From Geobacillus stearothermophilus ATCC 12980 (GTDB taxonomy: Bacteria; Bacillota; Bacilli; Bacillales; Anoxybacillaceae), in contig NZ_CP128494.1 in NCBI RefSeq assembly GCF_030369615.1, positions 2,189,501-2,253,500 on the forward strand: 64,000 nt of DNA, read 5' to 3'. Of this stretch, positions 38,302 through 48,380 are shown in pieces (position 1 is the first letter of the stretch; every line of letters begins with the position of its first letter). The notes under the pieces are model-generated. The model saw nothing but the letters and a program-made list of their open reading frames with translations. It was not told where the DNA came from and ran no database searches. The position numbers were made by a program, and so were the translations under genes.

Positions 38302-39481
38302 TTCTCTTCACCTGCCGCTCGTTCTCGTTTTGCGAGCAAAAGGAGCACGAGCACACCCACGATCGTGCAGATGCTAAAAAACAAGTAGACAGCGCCGATC
38401 TGCCAACGCTCAAGCAAATATCCGCCCACCAACGTGCAAAACCACGCGCCAAGGCCGTTGCCGACCGCTGAGTATAACGCCACCGCCGTCGACTGCACCC
38501 GCTCCGGCGCCAGGCGGCGCGCATATTGCAGCGCCGTCGGGATCGCCAGACCGACCGAACAGCCTTGCACGACCGTCGTCATATACACAAACCAAAGCGG
38601 CGGGTCGGCCGCATACGCCAGCCAGCGAGCCGCCGAGATGAGCGCCGCCAATAGAAGAAGCCGCACCATGCCGAAACGGCCGATGAGCCGATCCGCCGCT
38701 TTCATAAACGGCGCCTCGCTGCCGGCGGCAAACAAAAAAGCAAGGCCAATGCCGGTCAACGTCCCGCCCAGCTCATGAATGAGCAACCCGAAATACGAAT
38801 TGTTGGCCAAAATCGGGCCAAACAATAAAAACGTCGCCACAAGCAGCAGCCGAAACGGGCGGGACGCCAGCAGCCCGCGCACGTCCTGCCGCGTCAGCGC
38901 CCCCGGCGCCCCCATCGGATAGCGCGGCAGGCGGGTGGCCAAAGCCGCCGCGGTGAGCAGCGCCAACGAAAAGGCGTAAAAAATGACCGCAAAGGCGATA
39001 TGATCAGACAACCAGCCGACGGCCAGCACCGCCATCGCAAACCCAAGCGACCCCCACAGCCGGATCGCCCCGTAGTTTCCTCCCTGTTCGTGCACATGGC
39101 GAAGGGCGAGGCTGTCGGAAAGCGGAACGATGGCGCTTTGCATCGCTGACAGCAGCACGGTGAGCACAACAAACAGCCGATAGCTGCCGGCGAGCGCATA
39201 CATGACCCCAAACAGCGCCGCCAGCACGAGCGCTGCCAGCAAAAGGCCGACCGGTTTGCGCGTGTAATCGGCCGCCGTGCCCCAAAGCGGCTGGGCCGCC
39301 ATCGTCACGATCGGAGGAAGCGACATGATCCAGCCGATCGCCGCCCCCGAAAGGCGCGCCTCTTCCTGCAAATAGACGGACAAAAGCGGAAACAACGCAC
39401 CAAAAGCAAAAAGATGAGAAAGTAAAAGAGCGGAAACACCGTTTTTCGCGCTGCCGCCCCCCGTTTGAACGCCTCTTCCAT
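38298..39481 (-). pseudogene. MFS transporter (nucleoside:H+ symporter-like), frameshifted
   Basis: A 12-helix major facilitator protein, of the MFS_1-like/LacY-nucleoside class by its GWIMSLPPIVTMAAQPLWG start. The natural start is ATG 39481 (MEEAFKRGAAARKTVFPLFY), but the frame shifts at an A-run (five A at 39408-39412 where six are needed) within the first helix, so the 365-residue remainder is out of phase with the start. With one base restored the protein would be 394 residues and begin helix one as FYFLIFFAFGALFPLLSVYL. Either a recent mutation or a sequencing error. Its stop overlaps thpR. Confidence 0.75.
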
Positions 39482-39552
39482 CCCGTCCCCCCCCCTTTCG
39501 TTAAAACAACGCCCGCCCCGCTCTCTTTTTCGCCGGAGCGGCGGACCACCGT

Positions 39553-40968
39553 TTATTTCGCCAGCTCGTAGATCGCCTGCGCGTAAATGGCGGTCGCTTT
39601 CACCAAATCGTCGATTTCGATATACTCATCTTTCTGGTGGGCGACATCCGGACGGCCTGGAAACAACGCGCCAAACGCCACCCCGGCGGTCAAGGCGCGG
39701 GCGTATGTGCCGCCGCCGATGGCCAAAAGCCGGGCCGGCTCGCCCGTCTGCTCTTCGTAGACGCGCTGAAGCGTGCGGACAAGCTCGTGGCTCGGATCGA
39801 TATAATGAGGCTTCGTATCGCTGAAACGGCTGAGCGCGAATCCATGTTCAGCCGCAGCGCCGGCGAGCGTCCGGCGGATCGCGTCGCCGTCGGCCGTCAC
39901 CGGATAGCGGATGTTCAGCCCAATCGTTCCGCCATGCCGCCGGTCATACGACAGCACCCCGACGTTGACGGTCAATTCGCCGCTTTGTTCGTCCCGATAC
40001 GCAAGGCCGAGCCGCCGGCCGCTGGCATCGCCGAAAAAGGCGGAGGTCACAAACTGAACGAACGGCCGGCTTCGGCCATCGAGCGGAAGCGACGCCAAAA
40101 ACTGCGCCAAATAGACGCCGGCGTTTTTGCCGCGCTCCGGCTCGGCGCCATGAGCGGACACCCCTTCCAATTGAAAGACGACGGCCCCTTCGCTTTGCCT
40201 CATGCTCCCCTTTACGCCGCGCTCTCGGCAAAACTGTTCATAGAGGCCAAGCAGCTCCTCCGTCCGTCCCGCTCCTTCCACCACCGCTTCGGCCGCATCC
40301 GGCACCATATTGTAGCGGCGCCCGGCTTGGAATGAGGCAAGCGCGAGCCCTTCCGCCTCCGCCGATTCAGGCGGTCGGTACGACAAATCGGCGTCAATGA
40401 TTCCTTTTTCGGCATGAATGATCGGAAAATCAGCATCCGGCGCAAACCCGACATCCGGCATTTCTTCCCGCTGAAAATAATGAGCGACGCAACGCCAATC
40501 GCTTTCCTCGTCGCCGCCGAGGATAAGCCGCACCCGCTTGCGGAGCGGCAAGCCGAGTTCTTTGACGATTTTCAAGGCGTAAAACGCCGCGACGGTCGGC
40601 CCTTTGTCATCGATCGCCCCGCGCCCGTAAAGGCGGCCATCCTTGACCTCAGCAGCAAACGGATCAACGGACCAGCCGTCCCCTGCCGGCACGACGTCCA
40701 GATGGCCGAGCACGCCGATGAGCTTCTCCCCTTCTCCCATTTCGATATGACCGGCATAGCCGTCGACGTTTTTAATGCGAAATCCTTCTTCTTGACCGCG
40801 AGTTAACATGTAATCGAGCGCCTCCGCCACCTTCGGGCCAAACGGCGCCCCCGGTTTCGCCCCGCCGTCATCGCGGACGCTCGGAATGCGGACAAGCGCT
40901 TGCACGTCGCGGACAAGATCGTCTTTTCGTTTCTTCGCTTCGTTCATCCAGTCGATGTTCAACGCCAT
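39553..40968 (-). CDS. pepV: Dipeptidase PepV
   Basis: M20-family zinc dipeptidase acting on unspecific dipeptides in the cytosol. 471 residues, the family length. Metal-site motifs are VLGHLDVVPAGDGW near residue 87, GRGAIDDKGPTVAA near 117 and LILGGDEESDW near 150; the domain insert typical of PepV is present. In B. subtilis the gene is ytjP. The next gene in the same direction is the frameshifted MFS gene. Confidence 0.95.
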   Translation of the reverse strand: MALNIDWMNEAKKRKDDLVRDVQALVRIPSVRDDGGAKPGAPFGPKVAEALDYMLTRGQEEGFRIKNVDGYAGHIEMGEGEKLIGVLGHLDVVPAGDGWSVDPFAAEVKDGRLYGRGAIDDKGPTVAAFYALKIVKELGLPLRKRVRLILGGDEESDWRCVAHYFQREEMPDVGFAPDADFPIIHAEKGIIDADLSYRPPESAEAEGLALASFQAGRRYNMVPDAAEAVVEGAGRTEELLGLYEQFCRERGVKGSMRQSEGAVVFQLEGVSAHGAEPERGKNAGVYLAQFLASLPLDGRSRPFVQFVTSAFFGDASGRRLGLAYRDEQSGELTVNVGVLSYDRRHGGTIGLNIRYPVTADGDAIRRTLAGAAAEHGFALSRFSDTKPHYIDPSHELVRTLQRVYEEQTGEPARLLAIGGGTYARALTAGVAFGALFPGRPDVAHQKDEYIEIDDLVKATAIYAQAIYELAK

Positions 40969-41218
40969 TCTTCCTTTCCTTATTCAACACCCTTTGTTGC
41001 CAACGTATCATATCAAAAACAGGAAGTCAAAATGTTTCATTCGTTGCAAATCGATTTCCGTTTCATGACAAAATGTTGAAATTTTTCGTGAATAGAGGCA
41101 ACCGGGTAGCATTTTCCCCCTCATTTCGTGTACAATGGTAGTAAACAGACAAAGACATCTCTCATCTGCTAGCAGTCGGTTGTGCCATGCGAATGATGCT
41201 AAGATAGGGAGTGGTCTT

Positions 41219-41440
41219 TTGAAACCTTCAACACATCGGATGCTTACCCGCATCAAATCCGTGTATATGTACATTAGCGAAAAAGGAACGGTTACGACCC
41301 AAGAGCTTGTTGATGAGTTCGGCACCACCCCACGAACGATCCAGCGCGACTTAAACGTGCTTATGTACAACGATCTCGTTCTCAGCCCAAGCAAGGGCAA
41401 ATGGACGACCACAAACAAAAAAGTGCGCATCTCTTCGTAA
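41219..41440 (+). CDS. ytzE: DeoR-type helix-turn-helix regulator YtzE
   Basis: 73-residue protein that is just the DNA-binding part of a DeoR-family repressor, with no sugar-phosphate-binding domain, which is normal for YtzE. The start is TTG at 41219 (LKPSTHRMLTRIKSVYMY) after GGGAGTGG; earlier ATGs are in frame but poorly supported. The wHTH comprises residues 12-60 with the recognition helix TTPRTIQRDLNVL. Targets are unknown. Confidence 0.85.
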   Translation: MKPSTHRMLTRIKSVYMYISEKGTVTTQELVDEFGTTPRTIQRDLNVLMYNDLVLSPSKGKWTTTNKKVRISS

Positions 41441-41518
41441 ACCCGGTGCCAATAGGGTAGGCAAGATGGGAGATGAACGCGAACCATTTTTCCACAGATG
41501 AATATCCACTATTTTTCC

Positions 41519-41551
41519 ATAAAAAAGGAACCGCGTCAGGTTCCTTTTTTT
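41519..41551. terminator. Bidirectional terminator between ytzE and the pseudouridine synthase gene
   Basis: AAAAAAGGAACC / GGTTCCTTTTTTT with loop GCGTCA. The stop codon of the reverse-strand gene lies inside the stem-loop. Confidence 0.93.
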
Positions 41552-42282
41552 TCGTCCGTCTCTGGCCGGTATTGCTTCAACATGTCCACCTCTTCGTCCG
41601 TCAATTCCCGATACTCACCGACCGCCAAATCCGGGTCAAGCGGCAGCGGCCCCATTTGAATTCGTTTTAAATAGACGACCCGCTTGCCGACCGCTTGAAA
41701 CATCCGCTTCACTTGATGGAACTTCCCTTCGGTGATCGTCACCTCGACATCGGAACGAAGGCCGGATTTCAACACAACGAGCTTGGCCGGCTTTGTTTCA
41801 TAGCCGTCATCAAGGACGACGCCGCGCTGAAACGCCGCGACATCCGCTTCCGTCACTTCCCCGTCCACGACGGCAAAATACGTTTTCGGCACGTGTTTTT
41901 TCGGCGACAACAGCTGATGGGCGAGCTGGCCGTCATTCGTCAAGAGCAGCAGCCCTTCCGTATCTTTGTCAAGCCGCCCGACCGGAAACGGGGAAAATGC
42001 CCGGTCTTCTTCTTCAAGCAAATCGACGACCGTCTCTTCCACGGCATCTTCCGTCGCGGAAACGACCCCCGAAGGTTTATTCATCATCAAGTAAATGAAT
42101 GGCTTGTACTCGACCGTTTCTCCCCAAACGGTCACGATTTGCTCATCCGGCCGCACTTTCGTTTTCGCATCACGAACCGGCGCGCCGTCCACTTTCACCG
42201 CTCCGGACTTGAGCAGCTTTTTCACTTCCTTCCTCGTCCCATACCCCATATGGGCGAGCAGCTTGTCAATGCGCAGCTCCAC
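41536..42282 (-). CDS. 16S/23S pseudouridine synthase, RsuA family
   Basis: Isomerises uridine in rRNA. The start is GTG at 42282 (VELRIDKLLAHMGYGTRKEV), because AGGAGGGAG is seven bases upstream; 248 residues. An S4 RNA-binding domain (2-60) precedes the synthase domain, with the catalytic aspartate in PVGRLDKDTEGLLLLTNDG near 105 and the EGKFHQVKRMFQAVG motif near 195. It corresponds to the B. subtilis RsuA-type gene (ytiP/ytzG region). Confidence 0.93.
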   Translation of the reverse strand: MELRIDKLLAHMGYGTRKEVKKLLKSGAVKVDGAPVRDAKTKVRPDEQIVTVWGETVEYKPFIYLMMNKPSGVVSATEDAVEETVVDLLEEEDRAFSPFPVGRLDKDTEGLLLLTNDGQLAHQLLSPKKHVPKTYFAVVDGEVTEADVAAFQRGVVLDDGYETKPAKLVVLKSGLRSDVEVTITEGKFHQVKRMFQAVGKRVVYLKRIQMGPLPLDPDLAVGEYRELTDEEVDMLKQYRPETDEKKGT

Positions 42283-42386
42283 AAATCTCCCTCCTAAAAA
42301 AATGGCCTTCATTAGGCGTTCATCTAGTCCGCTTCCGCCTTCCCCCCATACACTGTGAAGGAAACATCAAGAAGGGGGATTTACCG

Positions 42387-42599
42387 ATGAATGAATATTA
42401 CTATTATGTCCCAACGTTGGATGATTACCGTCAACAGCCGCCAGTCAGCCAATTTTGGCCCGGATACCCAGGCGGGCCATTCGCCAACTGGGCGCGGCGC
42501 ATCGAACGGCTTGAGCGGGCCGTCGAACGGCTCGACCGCCGGCTCGACCGGGTGGAAAGCCGCCTCGATCGCGTCGAACGCCGGCTCGGCCTGTCGTAA
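42387..42599 (+). CDS. Small coiled-coil protein, unknown function
   Basis: 70-residue protein with a Tyr/Pro-rich start (MNEYYYYVPTLDDYRQQPP), a PGYPGG turn and a C-terminal helix made of a repeating seven-residue-like pattern, RLERAVERLDRRLDRVESRL..., with Arg at nearly every third position. The ATG is preceded by a GAAGGGGG site and a strong terminator follows, both supporting a real gene. The composition recalls spore-associated small proteins, but that is only a guess. Confidence 0.7.
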   Translation: MNEYYYYVPTLDDYRQQPPVSQFWPGYPGGPFANWARRIERLERAVERLDRRLDRVESRLDRVERRLGLS

Positions 42600-42611
42600 G
42601 CGAAATGGAGA

Positions 42612-42645
42612 AAGAAGGCGGGGACGACCGCCTTCTTCTTTTTTT
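42612..42645 (+). terminator. Intrinsic terminator after the small coiled-coil gene
   Basis: AAGAAGGCGG / CCGCCTTCTT with loop GGACGA, followed by CTTTTTTTG. Confidence 0.92.
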
Positions 42646-42800
42646 GCCGCAAGCCGAACGGCATGGGGGAGGGCGAAAAACAGCCGTCGTCGAACCCTTT
42701 CGCTCGGGCGCCGCGATGTTCGCAAGAAGCGCCGTCCGCCAGGCTCCCGACCTAAACGAGCCGCTTCTAGGAAACGGCCGATCCCCCCATACACCCTCGT

Positions 42801-44426
42801 CTACGATACCGCCTTTTTCTCTTTCCGGCGCCAAAACGCAAACCGGTCGCCAAACAGCGCCGAAAACAACCCGGAGCGGATGCTGAGAAACAAGTAGACG
42901 GCCGCCCCGACCGCTGCGCCGATGGAAACAGCGCCCACCGATTCAGCGGTGCCGGCGCGGTAATCGATCCATCGGGACGCCAGCGCCTCGACCCCCATAA
43001 CCGCCGCTGACATCGCCGCCGTCAGGATGGCCATAAACGCCGTCCGGCGGGCGACAAACCGATAGCGGTAGCGCGTGCGGCGCTGAATGACCCATAAGTT
43101 GAACGCCACCGAGACGAAATAGCCCGCCATCGTGGCCACAATGGCCCCGACGGCCGACCATTTCATAATGAGCGGCGTGTTGAGCAAAAGCTTCACAAGC
43201 AAGCCGGCTGTCAAACTGACGACCGTAAACCGCTGCTCATTGATGCCTTGCATGATCGCCGCCGTCACAGAAAACAAAGCGTACAAAATCGCCGCCGGCG
43301 CATACCAGCGCAACACTTGTTCACCAAGCGGATCATAGCTGTAAAACGAGCTGTACACCGGCCCTGCCAGCACCGCCATGCCAATCACCGCCGGGAGCGT
43401 TAAAAACATGAGCACTTGAAACGTCTGGTTCAAATATTGCCGCAGCGCTTTCCAATCTTGCGCGACATACGCTTTCGTAATCGTCGGGATGAGCGCCAAG
43501 CTGAACGAGGTCGCGAGCGTCACGGGGATGACGACGAGCTTTTGCGCCCACATGTTGAACACGGAATACGCGTGCTCCGCGATGCTCCCGCGGCCCGCCG
43601 CCGCCATCGCGTGATTGAACGTAAACTGATCGACGAGCTGGTACAGCGACATCGACAAGCCGACAAAAACAAACGGAATCGAAGAAAGAAGCAGCTCTTT
43701 ATACATCGCCAAAAGCGACACGTCCGCTTCGCCGCGGTCACGCGCAAGCAGCGACTGCAAATACGGACGCCGCTTCCACCAATAGACAAGCAACACCAAA
43801 AGCCCCGCCGCCGCCCCGACAAACGCGGCAAACGTCGCCGCGCTCACAGCGGAGACGATCGAGCCGTCCATCAGGCGCAAAATGACGTAGCACGCCCCAA
43901 GCAAAAACGCGATGCGCGCGATTTGTTCGACGACTTGCGACAGCGCCGTCGGGCCCATCGACTCATGTCCTTGGAAAAATCCGCGGATCAAGCTCATCAC
44001 CGGCACGATGAGGAGCGCAAAGCTGACCGCGCGGATGACGGCCGTGACGTCGTCGACCGAGTTGACGTTCGTTTTCGCATCGATGACGTGCGGCGCCAAG
44101 ATGGGCGCCAGGGCGTACAAAATGAGCCATGAGGCGATGCCGCTTGCGATCATCAAGACAAGGCCGGAGCGAAAGAGCCGATAACCGACGCCGTATTCCC
44201 CAAGCGCGTTGTATTTCGACACAAACTTTGACACCGCCACCGGCAGCCCGCCGGTCGCCAAGCTCAAAAAAATTTGGTACGGCACATAGCCGTATCCGTA
44301 CAGCGCCCCGCCGCGCTCGCCGACAAGATGGTAAAACGGGATGACGTAAAATAAACCAAGAAGGCGAGAAATCATCACGCCAGCCGTTAAAATAAACGTG
44401 CCGCGCAGCAGTTTCGATGTTGACAT
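42801..44426 (-). CDS. ytgP: MurJ/SpoVB-type lipid II flippase (YtgP)
   Basis: Multidrug/oligosaccharidyl-lipid/polysaccharide (MOP) family flippase that moves lipid II across the membrane. 541 residues with about 14 hydrophobic helices. The start MSTSKLLRGTFILTAGVMIS and the motif GYGYVPYQIFLSLATGGLPV, here YQIFLSLATGGLPVAVSKFV in part, are typical of the YtgP/SpoVB branch. The essential arginine-containing loop region RGFFQGHESMGPTALSQVVEQ is present in parts. In B. subtilis YtgP is MurJ. Divergent from ytfP. Confidence 0.92.
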   Translation of the reverse strand: MSTSKLLRGTFILTAGVMISRLLGLFYVIPFYHLVGERGGALYGYGYVPYQIFLSLATGGLPVAVSKFVSKYNALGEYGVGYRLFRSGLVLMIASGIASWLILYALAPILAPHVIDAKTNVNSVDDVTAVIRAVSFALLIVPVMSLIRGFFQGHESMGPTALSQVVEQIARIAFLLGACYVILRLMDGSIVSAVSAATFAAFVGAAAGLLVLLVYWWKRRPYLQSLLARDRGEADVSLLAMYKELLLSSIPFVFVGLSMSLYQLVDQFTFNHAMAAAGRGSIAEHAYSVFNMWAQKLVVIPVTLATSFSLALIPTITKAYVAQDWKALRQYLNQTFQVLMFLTLPAVIGMAVLAGPVYSSFYSYDPLGEQVLRWYAPAAILYALFSVTAAIMQGINEQRFTVVSLTAGLLVKLLLNTPLIMKWSAVGAIVATMAGYFVSVAFNLWVIQRRTRYRYRFVARRTAFMAILTAAMSAAVMGVEALASRWIDYRAGTAESVGAVSIGAAVGAAVYLFLSIRSGLFSALFGDRFAFWRRKEKKAVS

Positions 44427-44538
44427 ATGACCCCTTCCCTAGCCATGGACGTTGAAAATGACAACGTATCTATTTTACCATAGTTGTCAATGGAACGAAA
44501 AATATCGGCCACGCGCAGAAAGAAAGGGTGGAATGAAC

Positions 44539-45849
44539 ATGGGATACGACGTCATCATCATCGGCGGCGGTCCGTCCGGGCTCATGGCGGCCATCGGCGC
44601 CGGCGAAGAAGGGGCGAAGGTGCTCTTGTTGGAAAAAGGAACGAAGCTCGGGCGCAAGCTCGCCATCTCCGGCGGCGGACGCTGCAACGTGACGAATCGG
44701 CTGCCGGTGGATGAAATGGTCCGCCATATTCCCGGCAACGGCCGCTTTTTATACAGCGCCTTTTCCGTATTTAACAATGAAGACATCATCCGCTTTTTTG
44801 AGCGGCTCGGCGTGCCGCTCAAGGAGGAAGACCACGGCCGCATGTTTCCCAAAAGCGACAGCGCCCAGTCGGTCGTCGACGCGCTTGTTCGCGAATTGTC
44901 GCGCCTTGGCGTCGATGTTCGACTTGAATCGCCAGTGGCGGACGTGTTGTATGAACAAGGAAAAACAGTCGGTGTCACGCTGAAAAGCGGGGAGACGATC
45001 CACGCCCGTGCGGTTGTCGTCGCCGTCGGCGGCAAATCGGTGCCGCAAACCGGCTCAACAGGCGACGGCTATCCGTGGGCGGAAAAAGCGGGTCACACGG
45101 TGACCGAACTGTTTCCAACCGAAGTTCCGATCGTCTCGCATGAGCCGTTCATCCGAGAGCGGACGCTGCAAGGCTTGTCGCTGCGCGACGTCGCGTTAAG
45201 CGTCTTAAAGCCGAATGGCAAACCGATCATCACCCACCGGATGGATATGCTGTTTACGCACTTCGGCATTTCCGGCCCAGCTGCTCTCCGCTGCAGCCAG
45301 TTTGTCGTTAAGGCGTTGAAAAAAGCGGCGGACGGCGCGGTCAAAATGAGTATCGACGCGCTTCCGGACGTGACGCAGGAAGAGCTGTTTCAACAGTTCG
45401 CCAAGCTGTGCAAAGAGGAGCCGAAAAAGGCGATGAAAACGATCGCCAAAACGGTGCTTCCCGAGCGGTACGCCGTCTTTTTGCTCGAGCGGGCCGGCAT
45501 CGACCCGCACGCCTCTGCCGGCACGGTCGGCCATGAGGCGCTGCGGGCGTTTGTCCGACAGTGCAAACAATTTACCTTTTACGTCCACGGCACGCTGCCG
45601 CTTGAGAAAGCATTCGTCACCGGCGGCGGCGTGTCGGTCAAAGAAATTGAGCCGAAAACAATGGCCTCCAAATGCATGGCCGGCCTTTACTTTTGTGGGG
45701 AAATTTTGGACATTCACGGCTACACGGGCGGCTACAACATCACCGCCGCCCTTGTCACCGGGCGGCTCGCCGGCGTGAACGCCGCCCGCTATGCATTGGC
45801 GGAAAAAAACGGGGCGAGCGGCTCCGCGGGGCAGACAGCAACGAATTGA
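44539..45849 (+). CDS. ytfP: HI0933-like FAD/NAD(P)-dependent flavoprotein YtfP
   Basis: Rossmann-fold flavoprotein of the HI0933/YhiN family, substrate unknown. ATG 44539 ([18 protein letters not shown]) is seven bases from AAAGGGTGG; 436 residues. The dinucleotide site is residues 4-30, with [20 protein letters not shown] near 38, [18 protein letters not shown] near 160, and the C-terminal FAD region [21 protein letters not shown], split here as [15 protein letters not shown]. All are conserved. It is divergent from ytgP. Confidence 0.9.
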   Translation: MGYDVIIIGGGPSGLMAAIGAGEEGAKVLLLEKGTKLGRKLAISGGGRCNVTNRLPVDEMVRHIPGNGRFLYSAFSVFNNEDIIRFFERLGVPLKEEDHGRMFPKSDSAQSVVDALVRELSRLGVDVRLESPVADVLYEQGKTVGVTLKSGETIHARAVVVAVGGKSVPQTGSTGDGYPWAEKAGHTVTELFPTEVPIVSHEPFIRERTLQGLSLRDVALSVLKPNGKPIITHRMDMLFTHFGISGPAALRCSQFVVKALKKAADGAVKMSIDALPDVTQEELFQQFAKLCKEEPKKAMKTIAKTVLPERYAVFLLERAGIDPHASAGTVGHEALRAFVRQCKQFTFYVHGTLPLEKAFVTGGGVSVKEIEPKTMASKCMAGLYFCGEILDIHGYTGGYNITAALVTGRLAGVNAARYALAEKNGASGSAGQTATN

Positions 45850-46041
45850 CCGCCGTCCTCATGCCCCTCGGGTGCTCCGGGGCGTTCGCTGACATTCCGA
45901 CAACGCCCGTCTTCAAGGCGGGCGATCGCAAAATTTCGCCGCCTGAAATGGAAATGCCGAAACGAAAAAAGCGTCGCCCGCTTTGGGGGGATCAGCACGA
46001 AAACGGCCAAAGAATCCCGCAGTCTGGAGCCGTGTGAAGTG

Positions 46042-46221
46042 TCAAGTCCGGTAAATGACCATGGCGGAAAAACAGTAGATTTGCTCGCCTTCCGATTCCA
46101 TCGCCGCCACGCTGTACTTGACATCGATCAACTGTCCGTCTTTCAATCGGGCTAAAAAATCATTGACCGCCGCTTCCAAATCTTTTTCATGCTCTTTATC
46201 AAACACTTTCACTTTGTACAT
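46042..46221 (-). CDS. cse60: Sporulation protein Cse60 (DUF2758)
   Basis: 59-residue protein (MYKVKVFDKEHEKDLEAAVN) matching the Cse60 family, about 60 residues, expressed under sigma-E during sporulation in B. subtilis (yteV). The ATG at 46221 is chosen because GGGGG lies seven bases upstream; longer in-frame starts at 46227 and 46290 are less well placed. No clear sigma-E promoter could be read. It is located just past the nprT terminator. Confidence 0.85.
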   Translation of the reverse strand: MYKVKVFDKEHEKDLEAAVNDFLARLKDGQLIDVKYSVAAMESEGEQIYCFSAMVIYRT

Positions 46222-46279
46222 CGCCATTCCCCCGTTTTCTTTTTCCTTTTCCACGCATTTAGGGAAAATCCTGCCCACA

Positions 46280-46318
46280 AAAGGCGTCACGCGCCCCCGA
46301 ACAGCGGGACGCGTGACG
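46280..46318 (-). terminator. Intrinsic terminator after nprT
   Basis: Reverse-strand stem GTCACGCGTCCC / GGGGCGCGTGAC (one mismatch) followed by GCCTTTTG. Confidence 0.75.
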
Positions 46319-46326
46319 TCATCGTC

Positions 46327-47973
46327 TTAATACACTCCAACCGCATTGAACGCCTGTTTCACCGAGTTGACTTCTTGGCTTGTCGACCCGTACAAATCAG
46401 CGGCCGCTTGCACGCAGGCGGCACGCAGCTGGCTGAAGTTCGACGTCGGCGTCAAATAGTAGACAAGCGCCCGGTAGAAAATTTTCCCCATTTTGTCGCG
46501 GCCGATGCCGGTGACGCTCACGCCATAATGGACGCCGCCTTGGCTGAGCAAGTACGCCGCTTTATTGATGATGCCGCTGTTTGTATGGACGCCGCCGTTG
46601 TCTTGCGTGCCGGTGTACCGTTTGGAATAATGATCCGGATCGCCGTATTTCGCCGGGTCGGACATCGAGCGGAGCGCATCGCCGGCGACCCCAGGCGTGT
46701 AAATGTCTTCGCCAATCTCCCAGTCCGGGTTGCGGTTGGCGTAGAACTCCACGAGCGTGCCGAAAATATCGGACATCGCTTCATTGATGGCGCCAGATTC
46801 GTTTTGGTAAACAAGCCCGGCCGTATAATCCGTCACCGCATGGGTCAACTCATGCCCCACGACGTCAATGCCGCCGGAAAACGGCAAAAACGTCTGTCCG
46901 TCGCCATCGCCGTACACCATTTGCGAACCGTTCCAAAACGCGTTGTTGTAGCCGCGGCCATAATGGACGGTCGAACGGATGGCGGCGTTGCTGCCGTCAT
47001 AGCTCAGCCGGCCGTGCACATTTTTGTAGTAATCATACACGACGCCGGCGTAATAATGGGCGTCCACGGCCGCCGCGTCATAGCTGGCGGAAAATTGGTT
47101 GTCGCCATCGGTCCACAAGCTGCCGGGCAAAACGGTGCGGTTTCGTCCGTCATACGTAAAAATGCCGCTGCCGCGCGTATTGTCTTGCAAATAGTAGTAG
47201 CCGTAATACGAGGAATACGTCGTATTGATATATTTCTGATCCCCCAACACACCCCGGCCCACGCCGACCGTCGACGCGCCGGCGACCGGCTGCCCGCCGC
47301 CGGGCTTGGCGGTGTCGATTTGGTTGAACTTATTCAAAATGGCCCCATCGGTTGCATCAATGATATACACCCAGTTGCCGGGAACCGGGGTTAAAAAGCG
47401 GACGTTCACTTCATAAGCGAGGCGGGCCGTGCCATCAGTCGGGTAAATGACGAGCCGCGTCCGCTCGCCGTTTTCGGTTGTCGGCCGCTCCTTCGTCACT
47501 GTCTCCGTTACGTCTTGCTCGGCAATAGCTTCCGCCTGTTGGACGGTGACCGTTTTCGCCTTTTTCAACCGCGGCTGGCCGTCTAAATTGGGAATTAAAG
47601 ACCCCGACAGCGCGATCAGCTCGCCATCTTTCACATGGGCAGCCAGCATGGTGCCGTAAACCGGTATACCGTGATGCCGCTGTTCAAACCGCATCACGGT
47701 ATGGCCAAGTTCGTCAGTCTGTTTGCCGATCAGCGCCAAACGGTCGCGGGCGCGTCCGCCGAGGCGGAATGTGCCGTTTTCCCGATCGACGTATTGATAA
47801 ACGAGCTCTTCCAGCGCTTGTTCCCCTCCGTTTAGCAACGAACCGGACACGAATGACGGCGTCTTCCATTGTTCGTTCCAGACGATCGATTCCCCCTTCG
47901 CCGAAGCGCCGATCGGCGCCGCCAGCAGGCCGAACGCCAGCCCGATCGCCCCGAGCATCGCCCGTTTGTTCAT
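46327..47973 (-). CDS. nprT: Thermolysin-like neutral protease (bacillolysin)
   Basis: Secreted zinc metalloendopeptidase, family M4. The 548-residue preproenzyme has a signal peptide (1-25, cleavage after GASA), an FTP/PepSY propeptide (about 26-229) that acts as chaperone and inhibitor, and a mature domain starting near [12 protein letters not shown]. The zinc site is [16 protein letters not shown] with the third ligand in [11 protein letters not shown]; the catalytic histidine region [15 protein letters not shown] is intact. Length and motifs match B. stearothermophilus NprT/NprM. It is downstream of the nprR-nprX pair on the same strand and is the expected target of that regulator. Confidence 0.97.
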   Translation of the reverse strand: MNKRAMLGAIGLAFGLLAAPIGASAKGESIVWNEQWKTPSFVSGSLLNGGEQALEELVYQYVDRENGTFRLGGRARDRLALIGKQTDELGHTVMRFEQRHHGIPVYGTMLAAHVKDGELIALSGSLIPNLDGQPRLKKAKTVTVQQAEAIAEQDVTETVTKERPTTENGERTRLVIYPTDGTARLAYEVNVRFLTPVPGNWVYIIDATDGAILNKFNQIDTAKPGGGQPVAGASTVGVGRGVLGDQKYINTTYSSYYGYYYLQDNTRGSGIFTYDGRNRTVLPGSLWTDGDNQFSASYDAAAVDAHYYAGVVYDYYKNVHGRLSYDGSNAAIRSTVHYGRGYNNAFWNGSQMVYGDGDGQTFLPFSGGIDVVGHELTHAVTDYTAGLVYQNESGAINEAMSDIFGTLVEFYANRNPDWEIGEDIYTPGVAGDALRSMSDPAKYGDPDHYSKRYTGTQDNGGVHTNSGIINKAAYLLSQGGVHYGVSVTGIGRDKMGKIFYRALVYYLTPTSNFSQLRAACVQAAADLYGSTSQEVNSVKQAFNAVGVY

Positions 47974-48118
47974 TCTCCTCTTCCCCTTTCTTGAATATGT
48001 ATTTGATGATTCCTCACATTCTGAATTTTACCAAAATAGTCATCCTTATTGTATTGGGAAAATGAACGGCAATGACACGCCCTCCGTGCACGGCCGGACT
48101 TTCGTTTTTCCTCCCCTG

Positions 48119-48144
48119 GTTCTTTTCGGCTATATCCCGAGAAC
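48119..48144. promoter_or_regulatory. Dyad upstream of nprT, candidate regulator site
   Basis: GTTCTTTTCGG and CCGAGAAC form an interrupted dyad around a 7-base centre (CTATATC), about 145 bases before the nprT start. The nearby -10-like TACAAT with a poor -35 (GTCATT) would need an activator. NprR is the obvious candidate, but no site for it is known in this genus. Confidence 0.35.
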
Positions 48145-48380
48145 GAAAGGAGGCTCACTTCGTCCATAGCGCAATGCTTCCTGATCCACAGCAAGGCGTG
48201 ACGCCACCCGGGGAAGGGGGCCTCCTCCGCTCATAAAAAACATCTATGTGCAAGCCTTGCTCCCCACCCAGGCATGAAAATGACTGATCAAGGCGGCGCA
48301 TTTTCAAAGAAAAAAGGGGCCCTTTAGGGGCGCCACTGTTTACGGTTTTGCTTTAGTTTCGCGGCCTATCGCACGCCCGG

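Noticed and set aside
45850..46041. Hairpin CGCCCG...CGGGCG after ytfP as a terminator
   Set aside because: It is not followed by a T-run on either strand, and no gene was found in this 190-base gap.
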